Source of the DNA: Macropodus opercularis
Lineage: Eukaryota; Chordata; Actinopteri; Anabantiformes; Osphronemidae
NCBI GenBank assembly: GCA_030770545.1
Contig: CM061092.1
Coordinates: 19,097,501 to 19,161,500 of the forward strand
Direction: 5' to 3'
Length of the DNA: 64,000 nt
Shown: piece after piece, positions 53,301-63,755 of the stretch
Position numbering within the stretch: the stretch's first letter is position 1
Layout of the letters: each line of letters starts with the position of its first letter
The notes under the pieces: generated by a model
Seen by the model: only the letters and a program-made list of their open reading frames with translations
The model's database searches: none
Told to the model about the DNA's origin: nothing
Translations under genes and position numbers: made by a program

Positions 53301-53399
53301 TGCTTTAGCTTGTGCACACATGTCGCAACATTGCCTGTACGCGATTGACAGCGACAAAGAGCATTGCATTGAACACCAAAACAAAGAAGAAGGTATCAG

Positions 53400-53471
53400 T
53401 GCCGTGACCCGGATTCGAACCGGGGTTGCTGCGGCCACAACGCAGAGTACTAACCACTATACGATCACGGC
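53400..53471 (-). tRNA. tRNA-His-GTG: tRNA-His (GTG)
   Basis: Canonical. Confidence 0.97.
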
Positions 53472-53543
53472 TGGGTTGCTGCAACTGTGCCTCCGTGCGA
53501 GGTAAACAACTAGTCCTTATTACATCCAACTAAAGGCTGTTTT

Positions 53544-53616
53544 CGAGCTAGCCAGGAGTTGAACCTAGAATCTTCTGATCCGTAGTCAGACGCGTTATCC
53601 ATTGCGCCACTAGCCC
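53544..53616 (-). tRNA. tRNA-Arg-ACG: tRNA-Arg (ACG)
   Basis: A57 T-loop form. Confidence 0.96.
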
Positions 53617-54025
53617 TGCGTTTGGGAGTGCATAGGTGTCACAATATTGCCTATACATCGTTGACAGGCAAACAAATATCTTCCCCCAGTTGTGGAGTTT
53701 GTCAGTTATCTGACAGTTTGCGAAGGTCGCAGGCGGCAAGAAAAGAAGCAGTAGTCATGTGTGTAGTTTTGAACTTTGCAACAACAAGCATAGCATTGAA
53801 TGCAATACATAATTGTCACAACATTGCATGTACCTGCTTAATATCGACAAAAATCTTCCTGCACGTACACGTTTACTGAGTTTGGCACTTATGTGACTGC
53901 TCGTGAAGGTTGCAGGTGTCAGAAAGTGGACCAGACGTCTTTGTGTGTAGTTGTAATCTTTGTAACAGGAAGCATAGCATTTAATGCAATGATCACCAAA
54001 ACAAACAAGTTAAGGGACGTCACAG

Positions 54026-54060
54026 TGACGAGACTGGGATTCGAACCGCAAATGCTGCAG
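54026..54060 (-). pseudogene. tRNA-His 3'-half pseudogene
   Basis: Same as 2683..2717. Confidence 0.73.
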
Positions 54061-54077
54061 TTTCTGACCGGCTCTCA

Positions 54078-54149
54078 AGCAGAGTGGCGCAGCGGAAGCG
54101 TGCTGGGCCCATAACCCAGAGGTCGATGGATCTAAACCATCCTCTGCTA
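54078..54149 (+). tRNA. tRNA-iMet-CAT: Initiator tRNA-Met (CAT), T-loop variant
   Basis: G57 to T. Confidence 0.93.
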
Positions 54150-54368
54150 ATTGCGTTAGTGTTCGCCGTCAAGCTGTGTGATTAACACAGGGTATATGTT
54201 TTTGCCCTTTGCATTAAAGCACAAGTGTTCAGGGTTCTTTCCACCTCTTAATGGTTCAGCGATCTGTATGTAAAGCCACTGTGGACATTCCACCCCGAGT
54301 CGCCCGTCTCAGGCCAGCCTGGCATTAGTGCTTTCTTTGTTAGCCATGCATCAATTGCTTCCTTTTAA

Positions 54369-54450
54369 GGTAGTGTGGCCGAGTGGTCTAAGGCGCTGGA
54401 TTTAGGCTCCAGTCTCAATTGAGGCGTGGGTTCAAATCCCACCGCTGCCA
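54369..54450 (+). tRNA. tRNA-Leu-TAG: tRNA-Leu (TAG), broken terminator
   Basis: Canonical gene; TCTTT flank. Confidence 0.95.
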
Positions 54451-54534
54451 TCTTTGCATCTTCCGGGAGGCAATAGCAGGCAGTAATCTCCATGAACGTT
54501 TAGTGGGTGACTGGGCCGTCAAGCTTGACGTGTA

Positions 54535-54590
54535 GCTGGGTTTAGGCTCCAGTCCCAATTGAGGCATGGCTTCAAATCCAACCACTGAAA
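54535..54590 (+). pseudogene. 3'-half Leu-TAG pseudogene
   Basis: CCAACC variant. Confidence 0.78.
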
Positions 54591-54993
54591 TTTGCGTAGT
54601 TAGTCCGTGAGTGACTGAGCTTTGAAAGTTTTTTAAAAAAAAAAATCAGATGGTGTTCATGAGAGAGAGCAGCTGACTGCAGTCCTTGAGAAGCCCGTTC
54701 AACTTAGCGTAGAGAGTCAACAGTGGTGTGACACGTGAGTGACCGAAAATGAGATACGCTCCTGCACTTCTGTTCACCTGCGGTTCATGACAAACTGATT
54801 GCAGTAGTTGGGATGAGAAACTAAAAGTTCTTGCACAAACTGTTTTGGTATCGCAGTCTGAGTGGTATTTTTCCAATGTTCTTCGGAGCGAAGGTGTGCG
54901 GCAATGGCACGGAGGACACGTGGTCAGCAAACCTTACCGTGGATTATGGAAGGCCTGCATGCAAAGACCACAACTTCCAAGACCTTTTTCTGT

Positions 54994-55056
54994 GGCAGTG
55001 TGGCCGAGCACCCAAGGCGCTGGATTAAGGCTCCAGTCTCATTTAAGGTGTGGGAT
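54994..55056 (+). pseudogene. Truncated Leu-AAG pseudogene
   Basis: Same as 754..816; AAAGCG flank. Confidence 0.83.
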
Positions 55057-55727
55057 CTCTTAGAAAGTTCTAAATTTATCAAAGCGTAACCTCACAATGT
55101 ACAAACTTTCAGGCGTGGTAAATTCTCGCATGAGTTCAAGTTTCTCACGAATCCACTAGTGCCCCATGTGTGCGATACTGCTTCACGCTGAGCTGTAACA
55201 ATCAAGCAGGTTTTGTGGAAACACCTTTGGCCAGACACACACTTCTTTGTATAGTAAGTTTGGAGTTCAAGGATCCAAGAGGTTAGGTACAGTGTCATTT
55301 CTTTTTCGTGAACTGGTGCCTTTACACAGAACCAGTAGAAGCCTTTATTTCAAGGGGGCCCTAATGTGTAGGGGTTTCTCTTGTTTTTAAATCCGTCTGA
55401 TTTGGAGAATCTATGAACAAGTAATGGTGTAGGAGGCTGTAAATTGTTCATTGTGAGTCAAAATCTACCTGCAAACACTTTAGAGTTAAGCTCTGTGTTT
55501 GAAAATACATTGCACCTAACCTCTTAGATCCTTGAACTCAAAACCTACTATACAATAAAGTGCGTGTCTGGTCAAAGGTACTTCCACAAAACCCACTTGA
55601 CTGTTAGAGCTCAGCGTCAAGTAAAATTGTATGATCTGTATGTAAAGCCACTATGGATATTCCACCCTGAGTCGCCTGTCTTAGGTCACACTGGCGTAAT
55701 TGCTTTTTTGCTTTGCTTTGCTTTTAA

Positions 55728-55809
55728 GGTAGTGTGGCCGAGTGGTCTAAGGCGCTCGATTAAGGCTCCAGTCTCATTTGAGGCGTGGGTTCAAATCCCA
55801 CCACTGCCA
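55728..55809 (+). tRNA. tRNA-Leu-AAG: tRNA-Leu (AAG), anticodon-stem mismatch
   Basis: C29-C41; AAAGCACAACC flank. Confidence 0.9.
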
Positions 55810-56124
55810 AAACGCTCTGAGGCCAACAAAGCACAACCTCTCAAAGTGCAGACATGTAGCGAATTCCCGTACGACTTCAAGTTTCTCATGAATCCACTAG
55901 TGCCCCATGTGTATGATTCTACCTCACGCTGAGCCGTATCAATCAAGTAGGTTGTGTGGAAGCACCTTTGGTTGCACTCTGAGCTATACCTGCGTAGGCA
56001 TTGTCCACACACTTCTTTGTATTATAGGTTTGGAGCTTGGGTACAATACAATTTCTTTCTCCTAAGCTTCTGCCATTACACGGAACACTTAACTACACCC
56101 TAGTAGTAAACTAAAGGCTGTTTT

Positions 56125-56197
56125 CGAGGTAGCCAGGAGTCGAACCTAGAATCTTCTGATCCGAAGTCAGACGCTTTAGCCATTACGCCACTAGCCC
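56125..56197 (-). tRNA. tRNA-Arg-TCG: tRNA-Arg (TCG), two mismatches
   Basis: Only copy carrying both C4-C69 and G12-A23. Confidence 0.88.
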
Positions 56198-56296
56198 TGC
56201 TTTAGCTTGTGCACACATGTCGCAACATTGCCTGTACGCGATTGACAGCGACAAAGAGCATTGCATTGAACACCAAAACAAAGAAGAAGGTATCAG

Positions 56297-56368
56297 TGCC
56301 GTGACCCGGATTCGAACCGGGGTTGCTGCGGCCACAACGCAGAGTACTAACCACTATACGATCACGGC
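56297..56368 (-). tRNA. tRNA-His-GTG: tRNA-His (GTG)
   Basis: Canonical. Confidence 0.97.
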
Positions 56369-56440
56369 TGGGTTGCTGCAACTGTGCCTCCGTGCGAGGT
56401 AAACAACTAGTCCTTATTACATCCAACTAAAGGCTGTTTT

Positions 56441-56513
56441 CGAGCTAGCCAGGAGTCGAACCTAGAATCTTCTGATCCGTAGTCAAACGCGTTATCCATT
56501 GCGCCACTAGCCC
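56441..56513 (-). tRNA. tRNA-Arg-ACG: tRNA-Arg (ACG)
   Basis: T28-G42 wobble. Confidence 0.95.
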
Positions 56514-56922
56514 TGCGTTTGGGAGTGCATAGGTGTCACAATATTGCCTATACATCGTTGACAGGCAAACAAATATCTTCCCCCAGTTGTGGAGTTTGTC
56601 AGTTATCTGACAGTTTGCGAAGGTCGCAGGCGGCAAGAAAAGAAGCAGTAGTCATGTGTGTAGTTCTGAACTTTGCAACAACAAGCATAGCATTGAATGC
56701 AATACATAATTGTCACAACATTGCATGTACCTGCTTAATATCGACAAAAATCTTCCTGCACGTGCACGTTTACTGAGTTTGGCACTTATGTGACTGCTCG
56801 TGAAGGTTGCAGGTGTCAGAAAGTGGACCAGACGTCTTTGTGTGTAGTTGTAATCTTTGTAACAGGAAGCATAGCATTTAATGCAATGATCACCAAAACA
56901 AACAAGTTAAGGGACGTCACAG

Positions 56923-56957
56923 TGACGAGACTGGGATTCGAACCGCAAATGCTGCAG
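56923..56957 (-). pseudogene. tRNA-His 3'-half pseudogene
   Basis: Same as 2683..2717. Confidence 0.73.
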
Positions 56958-56974
56958 TTTCTGACCGGCTCTCA

Positions 56975-57046
56975 AGCAGAGTGGCGCAGCGGAAGCGTGC
57001 TGGGCCCATAACCCAGAGGTCGATGGATCTAAACCATCCTCTGCTA
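56975..57046 (+). tRNA. tRNA-iMet-CAT: Initiator tRNA-Met (CAT), T-loop variant
   Basis: G57 to T. Confidence 0.93.
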
Positions 57047-57265
57047 ATTGCGTTAGTGTTCGCCGTCAAGCTGTGTGATTAACACAGGGTATATGTTTTT
57101 GCCCTTTGCATTAAAGCACAAGTGTTCAGGGTTCTTTCCACCTCTTAATGGTTCAGCGATCTGTATGTAAAGCCACTGTGGACATTCCACCCCGAGTCGC
57201 CCGTCTCAGGCCAGCCTGGCATTAGTGCTTTCTTTGTTAGCCATGCATCAATTGCTTCCTTTTAA

Positions 57266-57347
57266 GGTAGTGTGGCCGAGTGGTCTAAGGCGCTGGATTT
57301 AGGCTCCAGTCTCAATTGAGGCGTGGGTTCAAATCCCACCGCTGCCA
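57266..57347 (+). tRNA. tRNA-Leu-TAG: tRNA-Leu (TAG), broken terminator
   Basis: Canonical gene; TCTTT flank. Confidence 0.95.
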
Positions 57348-57431
57348 TCTTTGCATCTTCCGGGAGGCAATAGCAGGCAGTAATCTCCATGAACGTTTAG
57401 TGGGTGACTGGGCCGTCAAGCTTGACGTGTA

Positions 57432-57487
57432 GCTGGGTTTAGGCTCCAGTCCCAATTGAGGCATGGCTTCAAATCCAACCACTGAAA
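57432..57487 (+). pseudogene. 3'-half Leu-TAG pseudogene
   Basis: CCAACC variant. Confidence 0.78.
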
Positions 57488-57890
57488 TTTGCGTAGTTAG
57501 TCCGTGAGTGACTGAGCTTTGAAAGTTTTTTAAAAAAAAAAATCAGATGGTGTTCATGAGAGAGAGCAGCTGACTGCAGTCCTTGAGAAGCCCGTTCAAC
57601 TTAGCGTAGAGAGTCAACAGTGGTGTGACACGTGAGTGACCGAAAATGAGATACGCTCCTGCACTTCTGTTCACCTGCGGTTCATGACAAACTGATTGCA
57701 GTAGTTGGGATGAGAAACTAAAAGTTCTTGCACAAACTGTTTTGGTATCGCAGTCTGAGTGGTATTTTTCCAATGTTCTTCGGAGCGAAGGTGTGCGGCA
57801 ATGGCACGGAGGACACGTGGTCAGCAAACCTTACCGTGGATTATGGAAGGCCTGCATGCAAAGACCACAACTTCCAAGACCTTTTTCTGT

Positions 57891-57953
57891 GGCAGTGTGG
57901 CCGAGCACCCAAGGCGCTGGATTAAGGCTCCAGTCTCATTTAAGGTGTGGGAT
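57891..57953 (+). pseudogene. Truncated Leu-AAG pseudogene
   Basis: Same as 754..816; AAAGCG flank. Confidence 0.83.
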
Positions 57954-58624
57954 CTCTTAGAAAGTTCTAAATTTATCAAAGCGTAACCTCACAATGTACA
58001 AACTTTCAGGCGTGGTAAATTCTCGCATGAGTTCAAGTTTCTCACGAATCCACTAGTGCCCCATGTGTGCGATACTGCTTCACGCTGAGCTGTAACAATC
58101 AAGCAGGTTTTGTGGAAACACCTTTGGCCAGACACACACTTCTTTGTATAGTAAGTTTGGAGTTCAAGGATCCAAGAGGTTAGGTACAGTGTCATTTCTT
58201 TTTCGTGAACTGGTGCCTTTACACAGAACCAGTAGAAGCCTTTATTTCAAGGGGGCCCTAATGTGTAGGGGTTTCTCTTGTTTTTAAATCCGTCTGATTT
58301 GGAGAATCTATGAACAAGTAATGGTGTAGGAGGCTGTAAATTGTTCATTGTGAGTCAAAATCTACCTGCAAACACTTTAGAGTTAAGCTCTGTGTTTGAA
58401 AATACATTGCACCTAACCTCTTAGATCCTTGAACTCAAAACCTACTATACAATAAAGTGCGTGTCTGGTCAAAGGTACTTCCACAAAACCCACTTGACTG
58501 TTAGAGCTCAGCGTCAAGTAAAATTGTATGATCTGTATGTAAAGCCACTATGGATATTCCACCCTGAGTCGCCTGTCTTAGGTCACACTGGCGTAATTGC
58601 TTTTTTGCTTTGCTTTGCTTTTAA

Positions 58625-58706
58625 GGTAGTGTGGCCGAGTGGTCTAAGGCGCTCGATTAAGGCTCCAGTCTCATTTGAGGCGTGGGTTCAAATCCCACCA
58701 CTGCCA
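58625..58706 (+). tRNA. tRNA-Leu-AAG: tRNA-Leu (AAG), anticodon-stem mismatch
   Basis: C29-C41; AAAGCACAACC flank. Confidence 0.9.
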
Positions 58707-59021
58707 AAACGCTCTGAGGCCAACAAAGCACAACCTCTCAAAGTGCAGACATGTAGCGAATTCCCGTACGACTTCAAGTTTCTCATGAATCCACTAGTGC
58801 CCCATGTGTATGATTCTACCTCACGCTGAGCCGTATCAATCAAGTAGGTTGTGTGGAAGCACCTTTGGTTGCACTCTGAGCTATACCTGCGTAGGCATTG
58901 TCCACACACTTCTTTGTATTATAGGTTTGGAGCTTGGGTACAATACAATTTCTTTCTCCTAAGCTTCTGCCATTACACGGAACACTTAACTACACCCTAG
59001 TAGTAAACTAAAGGCTGTTTT

Positions 59022-59094
59022 CGAGCTAGCCAGGAGTCGAACCTAGAATCTTCTGATCCGAAGTCAGACGCTTTAGCCATTACGCCACTAGCCC
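59022..59094 (-). tRNA. tRNA-Arg-TCG: tRNA-Arg (TCG), D-stem variant
   Basis: G12-A23. Confidence 0.92.
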
Positions 59095-59193
59095 TGCTTT
59101 AGCTTGTGCACACATGTCGCAACATTGCCTGTACGCGATTGACAGCGACAAAGAGCATTGCATTGAACACCAAAACAAAGAAGAAGGTATCAG

Positions 59194-59265
59194 TGCCGTG
59201 ACCCGGATTCGAACCGGGGTTGCTGCGGCCACAACGCAGAGTACTAACCACTATACGATCACGGC
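59194..59265 (-). tRNA. tRNA-His-GTG: tRNA-His (GTG)
   Basis: Canonical. Confidence 0.97.
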
Positions 59266-59337
59266 TGGGTTGCTGCAACTGTGCCTCCGTGCGAGGTAAA
59301 CAACTAGTCCTTATTACATCCAACTAAAGGCTGTTTT

Positions 59338-59410
59338 CGAGCTAGCCAGGAGTCGAACCTAGAATCTTCTGATCCGTAGTCAAACGCGTTATCCATTGCG
59401 CCACTAGCCC
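59338..59410 (-). tRNA. tRNA-Arg-ACG: tRNA-Arg (ACG)
   Basis: T28-G42 wobble. Confidence 0.95.
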
Positions 59411-59819
59411 TGCGTTTGGGAGTGCATAGGTGTCACAATATTGCCTATACATCGTTGACAGGCAAACAAATATCTTCCCCCAGTTGTGGAGTTTGTCAGT
59501 TATCTGACAGTTTGCGAAGGTCGCAGGCGGCAAGAAAAGAAGCAGTAGTCATGTGTGTAGTTCTGAACTTTGCAACAACAAGCATAGCATTGAATGCAAT
59601 ACATAATTGTCACAACATTGCATGTACCTGCTTAATATCGACAAAAATCTTCCTGCACGTACACGTTTACTGAGTTTGGCACTTATGTGACTGCTCGTGA
59701 AGGTTGCAGGTGTCAGAAAGTGGACCAGACGTCTTTGTGTGTAGTTGTAATCTTTGTAACAGGAAGCATAGCATTTAATGCAATGATCACCAAAACAAAC
59801 AAGTTAAGGGACGTCACAG

Positions 59820-59854
59820 TGACGAGACTGGGATTCGAACCGCAAATGCTGCAG
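59820..59854 (-). pseudogene. tRNA-His 3'-half pseudogene
   Basis: Same as 2683..2717. Confidence 0.73.
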
Positions 59855-59871
59855 TTTCTGACCGGCTCTCA

Positions 59872-59943
59872 AGCAGAGTGGCGCAGCGGAAGCGTGCTGG
59901 GCCCATAACCCAGAGGTCGATGGATCGAAACCATCCTCTGCTA
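59872..59943 (+). tRNA. tRNA-iMet-CAT: Initiator tRNA-Met (CAT)
   Basis: Canonical. Confidence 0.98.
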
Positions 59944-60162
59944 ATTGCGTTAGTGTTCGCCGTCAAGCTGTGTGATTAACACAGGGTATATGTTTTTGCC
60001 CTTTGCATTAAAGCACAAGTGTTCAGGGTTCTTTCCACCTCTTAATGGTTCAGCGATCTGTATGTAAAGCCACTGTGGACATTCCACCCCGAGTCGCCCG
60101 TCTCAGGCCAGCCTGGCATTAGTGCTTTCTTTGTTAGCCATGCATCAATTGCTTCCTTTTAA

Positions 60163-60244
60163 GGTAGTGTGGCCGAGTGGTCTAAGGCGCTGGATTTAGG
60201 CTCCAGTCTCAATTGAGGCGTGGGTTCAAATCCCACCGCTGCCA
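60163..60244 (+). tRNA. tRNA-Leu-TAG: tRNA-Leu (TAG)
   Basis: Canonical; T5 follows. Confidence 0.96.
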
Positions 60245-60328
60245 TTTTTGCATCTTCCGGGAGGCAATAGCAGGCAGTAATCTCCATGAACGTTTAGTGG
60301 GTGACTGGGCCGTCAAGCTTGACGTGTA

Positions 60329-60384
60329 GCTGGGTTTAGGCTCCAGTCCCAATTGAGGCATGGCTTCAAATCCAACCACTGAAA
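60329..60384 (+). pseudogene. 3'-half Leu-TAG pseudogene
   Basis: CCAACC variant. Confidence 0.78.
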
Positions 60385-60786
60385 TTTGCGTAGTTAGTCC
60401 GTGAGTGACTGAGCTTTGAAAGTTTTTAAAAAAAAAAATCAGATGGTGTTCATGAGAGAGAGCAGCTGACTGCAGTCCTTGAGAAGCCCGTTCAACTTAG
60501 CGTAGAGAGTCAACAGTGGTGTGACACGTGAGTGACCGAAAATGAGATACGCTCCTGCACTTCTGTTCACCTGCGGTTCATGACAAACTGATTGCAGTAG
60601 TTGGGATGAGAAACTAAAAGTTCTTGCACAAACTGTTTTGGTATCGCAGTCTGAGTGGTATTTTTCCAATGTTCTTCGGAGCGAAGGTGTGCGGCAATGG
60701 CACGGAGGACACGTGGTCAGCAAACCTTACCGTGGATTATGGAAGGCCTGCATGCAAAGACCACAACTTCCAAGACCTTTTTCTGT

Positions 60787-60849
60787 GGCAGTGTGGCCGA
60801 GCACCCAAGGCGCTGGATTAAGGCTCCAGTCTCATTTAAGGTGTGGGAT
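60787..60849 (+). pseudogene. Truncated Leu-AAG pseudogene
   Basis: Same as 754..816. Confidence 0.83.
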
Positions 60850-61530
60850 CTCTTAGAAAGTTCTAAATTTATCAAAACGTAACCTCACAATGTACAAACT
60901 TTCAGGCGTGGTAAATTCTCGCATGAGTTCAAGTTTCTCACGAATCCACTAGTGCCCCATGTGTGCGATACTGCTTCACGCTGAGCTGTAACAATCAAGC
61001 AGGTTTTGTGGAAACACCTTTGGCCAGACACACACTTCTTTGTATAGTAAGTTTGGAGTTCAAGGATCCAAGAGGTTAGGTACAGTGTCATTTCTTTTTC
61101 GTTAACTGGTGCCTTTACACAGAACCAGTAGAAGCCTTTATTTCAAGGGGGCCCTAATGTGTAGGGGTTTCTCTTGTTTTTAAATCCGTCTGATTTGGAG
61201 AATCTATGAACAAGTAATGGTGTAGGAGGCTGTAAATTGTTCATTGTGAGTCAAAATCTACCTGCAAACACTTTAGAGTTAAGCTCTGTGTTTGAAAATA
61301 CATTGCACCTAACCTCTTAGATCCTTGAACTCAAAACCTACTATACAATAAAGTGCGTGTCTGGTCAAAGGTACTTCCACAAAACCCACTTGACTGTTAG
61401 AGCTCAGCGTCAAGTAAAATTGTATGATCTGTATGTAAAGCCACTATGGATATTCCACCCTGAGTCGCCTGTCTTAGGTCACACTGGCGTAATTGCTTTT
61501 TTGCTTTGCTTTGCTTTGCTTTGCTTTTAA

Positions 61531-61612
61531 GGTAGTGTGGCCGAGTGGTCTAAGGCGCTCGATTAAGGCTCCAGTCTCATTTGAGGCGTGGGTTCAAATC
61601 CCACCACTGCCA
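61531..61612 (+). tRNA. tRNA-Leu-AAG: tRNA-Leu (AAG), anticodon-stem mismatch
   Basis: C29-C41; AAAGTGTAACC flank. Confidence 0.9.
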
Positions 61613-61927
61613 AAACGCTCTGAGGCCAACAAAGTGTAACCTCTCAAAGTGCAGACATGTAGCGAATTCCCGTACGACTTCAAGTTTCTCATGAATCCAC
61701 TAGTGCCCCATGTGTATGATTCTACCTCACGCTGAGCCGTATCAATCAAGTAGGTTGTGTGGAAGCACCTTTGGTTGCACTCTGAGCTATACCTGCGTAG
61801 GCATTGTCCACACACTTCTTTGTATTATAGGTTTGGAGCTTGGGTACAATACAATTTCTTTCTCCTAAGCTTCTGCCATTACACGGAACACTTAACTACA
61901 CCCTAGTAGTAAACTAAAGGCTGTTTT

Positions 61928-62000
61928 CGAGGTAGCCAGGAGTCGAACCTAGAATCTTCTGATCCGAAGTCAGACGCGTTATCCATTACGCCACTAGCCC
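61928..62000 (-). tRNA. tRNA-Arg-TCG: tRNA-Arg (TCG), acceptor mismatch
   Basis: C4-C69. Confidence 0.92.
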
Positions 62001-62099
62001 TGCTTTAGCTTGTGCACACATGTCGCAACATTGCCTGTACGCGATTGACAGCGACAAAGAGCATTGCATTGAACACCAAAACAAAGAAGAAGGTATCAG

Positions 62100-62171
62100 T
62101 GCCGTGACCCGGATTCGAACCGGGGTTGCTGCGGCCACAACGCAGAGTACTAACCACTATACGATCACGGC
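62100..62171 (-). tRNA. tRNA-His-GTG: tRNA-His (GTG)
   Basis: Canonical. Confidence 0.97.
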
Positions 62172-62243
62172 TGGGTTGCTGCAACTGTGCCTCCGTGCGA
62201 GGTAAACAACTAGTCCTTATTACATCCAACTAAAGGCTGTTTT

Positions 62244-62316
62244 CGAGCTAGCCAGGAGTCGAACCTAGAATCTTCTGATCCGTAGTCAGACGCGTTATCC
62301 ATTGCGCCACTAGCCC
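62244..62316 (-). tRNA. tRNA-Arg-ACG: tRNA-Arg (ACG)
   Basis: Canonical. Confidence 0.97.
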
Positions 62317-62725
62317 TGCGTTTGGGAGTGCATAGGTGTCACAATATTGCCTATACATCGTTGACAGGCAAACAAATATCTTCCCCCAGTTGTGGAGTTT
62401 GTCAGTTATCTGACAGTTTGCGAAGGTCGCAGGCGGCAAGAAAAGAAGCAGTAGTCATGTGTGTAGTTCTGAACTTTGCAACAACAAGCATAGCATTGAA
62501 TGCAATACATAATTGTCACAACATTGCATGTACCTGCTTAATATCGACAAAAATCTTCCTGCACGTACACGTTTACTGAGTTTGGCACTTATGTGACTGC
62601 TCGTGAAGGTTGCAGGTGTCAGAAAGTGGACCAGACGTCTTTGTGTGTAGTTGTAATCTTTGTAACAGGAAGCATAGCATTTAATGCAATGATCACCAAA
62701 ACAAACAAGTTAAGGGACGTCACAG

Positions 62726-62760
62726 TGACGAGACTGGGATTCGAACCGCAAATGCTGCAG
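62726..62760 (-). pseudogene. tRNA-His 3'-half pseudogene
   Basis: Same as 2683..2717. Confidence 0.73.
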
Positions 62761-62777
62761 TTTCTGACCGGCTCTCA

Positions 62778-62849
62778 AGCAGAGTGGCGCAGCGGAAGCG
62801 TGCTGGGCCCATAACCCAGAGGTCGATGGATCGAAACCATCCTCTGCTA
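62778..62849 (+). tRNA. tRNA-iMet-CAT: Initiator tRNA-Met (CAT)
   Basis: Canonical. Confidence 0.98.
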
Positions 62850-63068
62850 ATTGCGTTAGTGTTCGCCGTCAAGCTGTGTGATTAACACAGGGTATATGTT
62901 TTTGCCCTTTGCATTAAAGCACAAGTGTTCAGGGTTCTTTCCACCTCTTAATGGTTCAGCGATCTGTATGTAAAGCCACTGTGGACATTCCACCCCGAGT
63001 CGCCCGTCTCAGGCCAGCCTGGCATTAGTGCTTTCTTTGTTAGCCATGCATCAATTGCTTCCTTTTAA

Positions 63069-63150
63069 GGTAGTGTGGCCGAGTGGTCTAAGGCGCTGGA
63101 TTTAGGCTCCAGTCTCAATTGAGGCGTGGGTTCAAATCCCACCGCTGCCA
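63069..63150 (+). tRNA. tRNA-Leu-TAG: tRNA-Leu (TAG)
   Basis: Canonical; T5 follows. Confidence 0.96.
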
Positions 63151-63234
63151 TTTTTGCATCTTCCGGGAGGCAATAGCAGGCAGTAATCTCAATGAACGTT
63201 TAGTGGGTGACTGGGCCGTCAAGCTTGACGTGTA

Positions 63235-63290
63235 GCTGGGTTTAGGCTCCAGTCCCAATTGAGGCATGGCTTCAAATCCAACCACTGAAA
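63235..63290 (+). pseudogene. 3'-half Leu-TAG pseudogene
   Basis: CCAACC variant. Confidence 0.78.
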
Positions 63291-63692
63291 TTTGCGTAGT
63301 TAGTCCGTGAGTGACTGAGCTTTGAAAGTTTTTTTAAAAAAAAATCAGATGGTGTTCATGAGAGAGAGCAGCTGACTGCAGTCCTTGAGAAGCCCGTTCA
63401 ACTTAGCGTAGAGAGTCAACAGTGGTGTGACACGTGAGTGACCGAAAATGAGATACGCTCCTGCACTTCTGTTCACCTGCGGTTCATGACAAACTGATTG
63501 CAGTAGTTGGGATGAGAAACTAAAAGTTCTTGCACAAACTGTTTTGGTATCGCAGTCTGAGTGGTATTTTTCCAATGTTCTTCGGAGCGAAGGTGTGCGG
63601 CAATGGCACGGAGGACACGTGGTCAGCAAACCTTACCGTGGATTATGGAAGGCCTGCATGCAAAGACCACAACTTCCAAGACCTTTTTCTGT

Positions 63693-63755
63693 GGCAGTGT
63701 GGCCGAGCACCCAAGGCGCTGGATTAAGGCTCCAGTCTCATTTAAGGTGTGGGAT
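63693..63755 (+). pseudogene. Truncated Leu-AAG pseudogene
   Basis: Same as 754..816; last feature with a tRNA relation in the window. Confidence 0.83.

Larger units (their letters stand above)
51345..54240 (+). repeat. Array unit 14 (2896 bp)
   Basis: Basic unit, duplicate of unit 9 (14,511 bp). Confidence 0.95.
54241..57137 (+). repeat. Array unit 15 (2897 bp)
   Basis: Basic unit; mosaic of unit 9/14-type Leu-AAG flank and unit 13-type Arg-ACG. Confidence 0.95.
57138..60034 (+). repeat. Array unit 16 (2897 bp)
   Basis: Basic unit, closest to unit 15 but with normal iMet and no C4-C69 in Arg-TCG. Confidence 0.95.
60035..62940 (+). repeat. Array unit 17 (2906 bp)
   Basis: Basic unit resembling units 10 and 11 (four-copy TTTGC run, AAAGTGTAACC, C4-C69). 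Confidence 0.95.
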
